Virus record (IMG/VR): IMGVR_UViG_3300031251_000046 | Coordinates: 1-43,142 of that record | Reading direction: 5' to 3' (one strand) | Length of the DNA: 43,142 nt | Source: a virus | Part shown: positions 38,774 through 43,142 of the stretch, piece by piece | Layout: each line of letters opens with the position of its first letter | Numbering within the stretch: the stretch's first letter is position 1 | The notes under the pieces: model-generated | Seen by the model: the letters and a program-made list of their open reading frames with translations, nothing else | Databases searched by the model: none | Told to the model about the DNA's origin: nothing | Translations under genes and position numbers: made by a program

Positions 38774-40393
38774 TTACTTTCCTTGCTGTGCGGCGTGTGC
38801 CGCGATTGCAGACTGGGCGACTCCACCCGCAGCCCCGATCGTTTGGGGCCCGAGCTTCTGGATCATCTCTTGCTGCTGCTGTTGCTGCTCTTCCTGCTGC
38901 ACCTCCGCTTGGGAGCGCATCAGGTCGGTGACATCCACCCCGTAGGCCGCCGCAGACCGTTCGAAGTATTCGAAGGGCTGGACATATTTGAACACCACCT
39001 CGGACCCGAAGGTCTGCAGGACATCCGTCGTCCACGCCTTCATGGCCTGAAGGTCAGCACCGCGCCCGATCGCCTCAAGCCCCGTTGTGATCGTTGGCTC
39101 AGCCACCCCCGATGGGAGGGCGGGGACCTTGCGAACCTTCTGCATCCGTCTCTCGAAGAGGAGGACGACAGGGAGCTGCATCTCGGCGGACAGGATCGTG
39201 TAGACGCCGCCCAGGGCGTCATCCAGCTCACCGGCCACATACTTGATCTCCTCGGCCGTCACGCGCTCTGCTTGACGCTGCACCGTGGAGTTGAGCATGA
39301 AGGCGTAGGACAGGCGTTGCGCGATCACCTCTGCTTGCTTCTGCGCCGTCTGGAAGTCGGCCACCTTGTTCGCCGCCTGGACGATTGTGACATCCTCGGC
39401 GTTGCCGGACTTCACATCGCCGTTGCGCGCCGTTGCGACAACCTTGACGCGGGTGACGCCGTTGGGCTTGACGAGGAAGAGGACGCGTGCTGTCGCGGCG
39501 ATGCCCTCCACAAGCGTCTCAGAGAGCCCCTCAAGGCTGTCCAGGTCGCCGAGGAACTCCTCGACGTAGCCGCGGCCGTAGTCCTCGCTGGGCTGCGCAG
39601 ACCATCTGAGTGGTATCCACGGGCAGAACTCCAGCGGGTAGGTCCCCTCGGACTCGGGCAGGATGACGCCCTCGACCTCCTGGTGGACTTTCCATTCATC
39701 GTCCATGCGCCGCACGTAGGTGTAGAGGAACGAGGACTTGGCGCTCGTGCCGGTGTGCTGCGTCTCTGGCTTGTCGTCGGAGTCGTCATCCCCGGATAGG
39801 GCCTCGGTGACCTCTTTCTGTTCGAGCAGCGCGCGGGCAGCCTTCGGAAGGGTCTCTTTCGATAGCGGCTCCTGCACGACGATCTCAAGCACGTTCCCCT
39901 CTGGGTCCCGCCGGACGACGAACTGGTCCAGCCGGAAGCCCCTCACACGGCCCTTCTCGGGGCAGTGGAGCAGGTAGTTGCCGGAGACGATGAGGTGCAT
40001 GAGAGCGGTTGACGCGGCGACGCGGAGCAGAGCCTTGTTGATCTCCGTCATGATTGCTCGTTCTCGCCGGTTCATGGCGATCTCGAACACGCCGCGCGTA
40101 ACGCTCCCCTTCTTCCCTAACTGCTCCAGGAGATAATCGTCGATCTCGTATTTGAAGAAGGTCGTGTTGGCAGGGAAGAGGGCGAGTAGCAGCTTCGATG
40201 CTAGGTTCCTGAGACCGCGCGCCCCGAGTGATTGGAAGGGGGTGGGCAGCGTCATCGCTGGGTTGAACCCGAGCGGGGGAACCAGATAGGGAATGGTGAG
40301 GGTGGCGCAGTCACGCGCTCGGATGAGGTAGGGCTCACGGCCCGTCCTCAGAGCCTCAAAGCGTGAAGCGGCGAGCCCTGTCGAGGCCGCCAC
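38774..40393 (-). CDS. Portal / head-tail connector protein (gp8-like)
   Basis: 539 residues (T7 gp8 has 536). The family block ASKLLLALFPANTTFFKYEI is near residue 65, with YLLHCPEKGRVRGFRLDQFV, PLRWSAQPSEDYGRGYVEEF and a Gln-rich C-terminus (EVQQEEQQQQQQEM). It forms the dodecameric ring through which DNA is packaged. The start is GTG 40393, just past the stop of the glycine-rich small gene. Confidence 0.94.
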   Translation of the reverse strand: MAASTGLAASRFEALRTGREPYLIRARDCATLTIPYLVPPLGFNPAMTLPTPFQSLGARGLRNLASKLLLALFPANTTFFKYEIDDYLLEQLGKKGSVTRGVFEIAMNRRERAIMTEINKALLRVAASTALMHLIVSGNYLLHCPEKGRVRGFRLDQFVVRRDPEGNVLEIVVQEPLSKETLPKAARALLEQKEVTEALSGDDDSDDKPETQHTGTSAKSSFLYTYVRRMDDEWKVHQEVEGVILPESEGTYPLEFCPWIPLRWSAQPSEDYGRGYVEEFLGDLDSLEGLSETLVEGIAATARVLFLVKPNGVTRVKVVATARNGDVKSGNAEDVTIVQAANKVADFQTAQKQAEVIAQRLSYAFMLNSTVQRQAERVTAEEIKYVAGELDDALGGVYTILSAEMQLPVVLLFERRMQKVRKVPALPSGVAEPTITTGLEAIGRGADLQAMKAWTTDVLQTFGSEVVFKYVQPFEYFERSAAAYGVDVTDLMRSQAEVQQEEQQQQQQEMIQKLGPQTIGAAGGVAQSAIAAHAAQQGK

Positions 40394-40397
40394 TCAA

Positions 40398-40649
40398 TCA
40401 GCCTCCGGGGATGGAGAGGCCGTTGCCTGAGGACCCCCCCGTGTTGAGGTTGATCTTCAGTGCGTTAATCCCGCGGCGCTGGCCTTGGGTGTAGGTTGTC
40501 GCGTCCGTCTGATCCTTGTTCGCGACGTTCAGCACGGGGGCCAGAGGCGTCACGATGGGAGGCGGGGGAGCGGGAGCAGGGGGCGGCGGGGGGATGTAGA
40601 CGGGGGTCTGTTGACCGCCGCCTCCCCCACCGAAAAGGCCACCACACAT
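40398..40649 (-). CDS. Small Gly/Pro-rich virion protein candidate (T7 gp7.3 slot)
   Basis: 83 residues: MCGGLFGGGGGGQQTPVYIP, a Pro-rich run, then RRGINALKINLNTGGSSGNG and SIPGG. The C-terminal 'R-G--LKI-LN...G-G-NIPG' pattern recurs in small proteins just before the portal in T7-like phages; in T7 that slot is gene 7.3, a tail-assembly and host-range protein. Assignment is by position and ending only. Confidence 0.6.
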   Translation of the reverse strand: MCGGLFGGGGGGQQTPVYIPPPPPAPAPPPPIVTPLAPVLNVANKDQTDATTYTQGQRRGINALKINLNTGGSSGNGLSIPGG

Positions 40650-40928
40650 TTAGTCGGATTGATCCTTCTGACGTTTGTTGATGGCGCGCAGATGGCGGAT
40701 CAACTGCTGCTGGCCGATGCGCCGAGCTATCTCCTCCGGTGTGGGGATGTAGTCGGGCAGCCGGTCTGGGTAGGTGCGCTCCAGGAACGCGATGAGGGCG
40801 TCGTCAACAGGGGGCTCGCTGAAGTCCGGGTGGAATTCGGCGTGCTCTTTCACGGACTCCTGGTGACGTGCGAGGGGGATGTCGGAGACCTCGATCTCCT
40901 CCTCGCTCGTGCGGTTGAGCCGCGCCAT
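40650..40928 (-). CDS. Hypothetical protein, 92 aa
   Basis: Begins MARLNRTSEEEIEVSDIPLA; charged, helical C-terminus (PEEIARRIGQQQLIRHLRAI). Its ATG shares a base with the upstream TAA (TAATG) and its stop abuts the next ATG. Unrecognised. Confidence 0.65.
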   Translation of the reverse strand: MARLNRTSEEEIEVSDIPLARHQESVKEHAEFHPDFSEPPVDDALIAFLERTYPDRLPDYIPTPEEIARRIGQQQLIRHLRAINKRQKDQSD

Positions 40929-41623
40929 TACGCGCTAGGCAGGTTCACGGGGAGCTGGGCGTCCCACCACTTCGAGGCCGGGTCGAGCAGGTAGGCTCGT
41001 TCCTTGAGGAGGTAGGAGATCGCCTTCTCAATGTCCTCGACGCCGTTCTTCGCGTCGGAGCGGCAGATGTATTTGATGACGTTGGCTTGCCAGAACGAAA
41101 GGTTGTTCACACGAGCGAAGTGGATGGGCTGGATCGCGAAGCGCGAGTAGTGGCTCGGGTCGACCGCGGGGCCCACCGGAGCGGGGGCCACCGGAGCGGG
41201 GGCCACCGGAGGCGGGAGATCGACCGGGGCGGGCGGCGGGAGATCGACCGGGGCGGGCGGCGGGGGAGGGACCGGGGGAGCTGCGGGGGTCGGCCGCGCC
41301 ACGACGGCCGGGGAGAGGGCGTCCACCAGCGGCGCAGGAGCCACCGGCGCAGGAGCCACCGGCGCAGGAGCCACCGGAGCGGGCTGCGGGGGGATGACAA
41401 CCGGGGCCGGCTGTGGCTGCGGGGGGATGACAACCGGGGCCGGCTGTGGCTGCGGGGTCAGCTCCGCGGGGGTGAGTGCAATGTCGGCCATAGGTTGCGG
41501 GGTTCCTTTCTGCTGCTCGGCGGCGCGAGCAAGTCCAATGGGGCAGGTTGCGGCTGTCGCATCATCTGCACAGGGGTTCATGTGGAGGATGCCGCAGTAG
41601 CGGCAGTTGGTCGGCTCGGTCAT
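40928..41623 (-). CDS. DUF3310-type protein with N-terminal zinc knuckle and proline repeats
   Basis: 231 residues in three parts. The first 30 residues have CRYCGILHMNPC and a further Cys, a probable zinc site. Residues about 45-150 are Pro/Ala/Val repeats (PAPV units), encoded by obvious tandem DNA repeats at about 41160-41455. The last 75 residues read IQPIHFARVNNLSFWQANVI then KYICRSDAKNGVEDIEKAIS, the DUF3310 signature. Its molecular role is unknown. The start overlaps the upstream stop (ATGA). Confidence 0.75.
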   Translation of the reverse strand: MTEPTNCRYCGILHMNPCADDATAATCPIGLARAAEQQKGTPQPMADIALTPAELTPQPQPAPVVIPPQPQPAPVVIPPQPAPVAPAPVAPAPVAPAPLVDALSPAVVARPTPAAPPVPPPPPAPVDLPPPAPVDLPPPVAPAPVAPAPVGPAVDPSHYSRFAIQPIHFARVNNLSFWQANVIKYICRSDAKNGVEDIEKAISYLLKERAYLLDPASKWWDAQLPVNLPSA

Positions 41624-41844
41624 GTGGACTTAGCGATGTCCTCTTTGGTCATGGCGGTGATTGCTTCGAAGTATCCGTCCCACTGGTCCACGCCTTGGGC
41701 GCGGAGGGAGGCGAGGAAGCGAACGTCTCCAGCCATGCGGGCGTTGTGGCGGCGCGTGATCTCCAGCTCGTTCTCTTTCTTGGCGAGCCGCTTCTGCAGC
41801 TCTGCGATCTCTTCCTTGAGCGCTAACTCTTTGGTGACTGCCAC
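41620..41844 (-). CDS. Small coiled-coil protein, 74 aa
   Basis: Reads MAVTKELALKEEIAELQKRL then AKKENELEITRRHNARMAGD, a strong coiled coil in the first 40 residues, followed by VRFLASLRAQGVDQWDGYFE. GTG start at 41844 inside the exonuclease 3' end (22-base overlap). Function unknown. Confidence 0.65.
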   Translation of the reverse strand: MAVTKELALKEEIAELQKRLAKKENELEITRRHNARMAGDVRFLASLRAQGVDQWDGYFEAITAMTKEDIAKST

Positions 41845-42608
41845 AGGATCGGTTCCTTCTTGTCGAAGTCATAGTCAGATGCACGGCAGATGCGCGCCAC
41901 TCGGGCTTGCACCAGGGCGTCCTCTTCAGTGAGGCCCTTGCTCTTGAACGCCTCGACGACGCGCGACCACCGCCAGGGGAGGAGGTGCTGGGGTGGCAAG
42001 CCCCCTTCGTCGAGCAGGAACGCCTCAGCCTTCTTGGGGCCGATGCCGGGACAGCCCTTGTAGCCATCAGTCGCATCACCCATGAGCGTCTGCATCAGGT
42101 GCCAGTGGTCGGCTTCATGCTCGCTGATGCGGACCGCAGTCTCACTCTTCGTGTCCCAGAACAAGCCTGGGATGGTCTTCATGTCCTTGTCGAGCGAGAT
42201 GATGATCTTCTTGCCCTTCAGCTTGGGCCAAGTAGACCAAATTCCCAGAACGTCATCTGCCTCCAGTCGTGGCTTGTCGACGGCGTCCCACTTGGCGGTG
42301 AGGTGCTGTTTGAGGGCTCGAAGAAGGATAGGCTTACGTGTTGCTCGTCGATTGGACTTATACGAAGGCAGAACGTCATACCGAAAGCAACGCTCTGCAC
42401 TAAGAGCCACAAGCGTTCGTCCTGCTGCAAAGCGGTCAGCAAATGATCCGAGGAGATCGTCCAGCTTTCCCTCAGCCTCAGGGAGATCGGCGTTGAATGT
42501 CGTGCGTCCATCAGCCCACTCAATGGCCTCTTCAGCGGCAGCCGCGACGCGGTATGCGAACACGTCTCCGTCGATGAGGACGGTTGTCTTAGGTATCTTG
42601 AATGCCAC
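41823..42608 (-). CDS. 5'-3' exonuclease (T7 gp6-like)
   Basis: 261 residues of the FEN/5'-nuclease family (T7 gp6 has 300). Metal-binding acidic residues show in TVLIDGDVFAYR near the N-terminus, LEADDVLGIW, and IIISLDKDMKTIPG; the H3TH segment is GDATDGYKGCPGIGPKKAEA. It removes RNA primers and degrades host DNA in T7. The start is GTG 42608, immediately after the stop of the GIY-YIG gene. Confidence 0.9.
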   Translation of the reverse strand: MAFKIPKTTVLIDGDVFAYRVAAAAEEAIEWADGRTTFNADLPEAEGKLDDLLGSFADRFAAGRTLVALSAERCFRYDVLPSYKSNRRATRKPILLRALKQHLTAKWDAVDKPRLEADDVLGIWSTWPKLKGKKIIISLDKDMKTIPGLFWDTKSETAVRISEHEADHWHLMQTLMGDATDGYKGCPGIGPKKAEAFLLDEGGLPPQHLLPWRWSRVVEAFKSKGLTEEDALVQARVARICRASDYDFDKKEPILWQSPKS

Positions 42609-42887
42609 TCAGACCTTTCCCTGGAGGCTCAGGAGGAACGATCGTGCGTCCTCGTGGTGAATGTTGAACCACTCCCCTTCCCCCCGGAAGCCGCGCAGCT
42701 TCACCTTCATGGCAGCCTCAGCGGCCGACCGATCGGGGAAGTGTGCAGCGAACTCCAGCTTGAAGTCGCGGAGTGGGGAGCAGGTTTGGTAGGCGGGGAG
42801 CCGCGCTTCGATGTTCGCGGCGCGGCCGATCTTGGTCCACCCCGGCCATGCAGGGTTCGTGATGAGGTAGACGTAGCCGGGCTTAAT
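42609..42887 (-). CDS. GIY-YIG / T5orf172-type nuclease, start unclear
   Basis: About 92 residues: KPGYVYLITNPAWPGWTKIG then RAANIEARLPAYQTCSPLRD, AAHFPDRSAAEAAMKVKLRG and GEWFNIHHEDARSFLLSLQG. This is a compact GIY-YIG fold (GYVYLI ... KIG-A, Arg in the first helix, late Glu in GEWF). The domain begins two residues after a possible ATT start at 42887 that overlaps the polymerase TAA. The nearest in-frame ATGs lie far inside the polymerase gene. Probably a free-standing homing-type endonuclease next to DNA polymerase; a rare start codon or translational reinitiation must be involved. Confidence 0.7.
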   Translation of the reverse strand: MKPGYVYLITNPAWPGWTKIGRAANIEARLPAYQTCSPLRDFKLEFAAHFPDRSAAEAAMKVKLRGFRGEGEWFNIHHEDARSFLLSLQGKV

Positions 42888-43142
42888 GGCACTCTGCCCA
42901 GTTGCGCCCGTAGTCGGCGTTGCCGGCCATCGGGCAGTGGCATTTGAAGTGCTCTCCAGCCACCTTGATGGCATTGACCATTGCAGCCCCGACCACACTC
43001 GCGATGCCATCATCCCGAGCGTCGAACTGAACCTCGTCATGGACCCAGAGCATCTGCTCGAAGTCTTTGCCGGGGACCAGCTTGGTGGCCGCTTCAGGCC
43101 CCTGCGCGCCGATCACAGAGGGCCGAACCCCTGTCAGCTCGG
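42883..43142 (-). CDS. DNA polymerase (gp5-like), C-terminal part
   Basis: The 3' end of the polymerase gene from the left edge. It carries motif C as LWVHDEVQFDARDD and ends ADYGRNWAECH, like the T7 polymerase C-terminus (NWAICH). The stop TAA lies at 42885-42883. Bases 42950-43142 duplicate 1-193; only 42883-42949 add new codons. Confidence 0.93.
   Translation of the reverse strand, partial: ELTGVRPSVIGAQGPEAATKLVPGKDFEQMLWVHDEVQFDARDDGIASVVGAAMVNAIKVAGEHFKCHCPMAGNADYGRNWAECH
42950..43142. repeat. Right copy of the contig-end overlap
   Basis: Matches 1-193 except at 42955 and 43015. See the left copy for the synonymous nature of both differences. Confidence 0.95.

Noticed and set aside
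35712-42000. AGATGC words recurring in intergenic and coding places as a promoter core
   Set aside because: The word appears about as often as chance would allow and also inside coding sequence, without a shared longer context.

Overview
This window is one circularly assembled genome of a T7-supergroup podophage (Autographiviridae type). It is GC-rich (above 60% by eye), and every protein gene I can support lies on the minus strand. Bases 1-193 recur at 42950-43142 with only two mismatches, and the DNA polymerase gene runs through that junction, so the unique sequence is 42,949 bp and the window edges are not physical ends. The type is shown by a single-subunit RNA polymerase, a gp4-like primase-helicase, gp2.5-like SSB, gp3-like endonuclease, gp5-like polymerase, gp6-like exonuclease, and the T7 order portal, scaffold, capsid, gp11, gp12, gp13, gp14, gp15, gp16, gp17, small terminase, large terminase. 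The host cannot be fixed from the sequence; a GC-rich proteobacterium is likely.

Read in the coding direction (falling coordinates). A 1.4 kb gene-free control region (17424-15979) with paired dyads, a T7-like promoter candidate and phased hexamers precedes a run of small early genes of unknown function (15978-13082). One of these is helix-hairpin-helix glycosylase-like. Next comes a temperate-type module: a winged-helix protein (13051-12689), a tyrosine integrase (12685-11669), a small ORF, and a complete tRNA-Leu(UAG) on the opposite strand that is the obvious attP candidate, with a terminator at its edge. RNA polymerase follows (10879-8447), then an intergenic region with two long direct repeats at the position of T7's phi1.1A/B promoters and primary origin, then small genes and the replication block (8224-1, continuing at 43142-42883).

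Past the polymerase come a GIY-YIG nuclease, exonuclease, small genes and a DUF3310 protein, then the virion genes. Two arrangements are unusual. A GH24 endolysin and a holin-like protein sit between scaffold and capsid (37737-36813). The major capsid gene is split by a 513-nt group I intron (36191-35679) whose P8 loop carries an HNH endonuclease; P1, P10, the core motifs and P7 can all be read directly. The rest of the virion genes follow (34841-22064), then an XhlA-like membrane protein, small terminase, a second receptor-binding candidate, two tandem paralogs, and large terminase (to 17535) with a coupled 37-residue membrane peptide.

The genes are packed tightly. Many stops overlap the next start as NTGA or TGATG, and several starts are GTG, TTG or CTG, so short genes are easily missed; several listed here have non-ATG starts or fewer than 60 codons.
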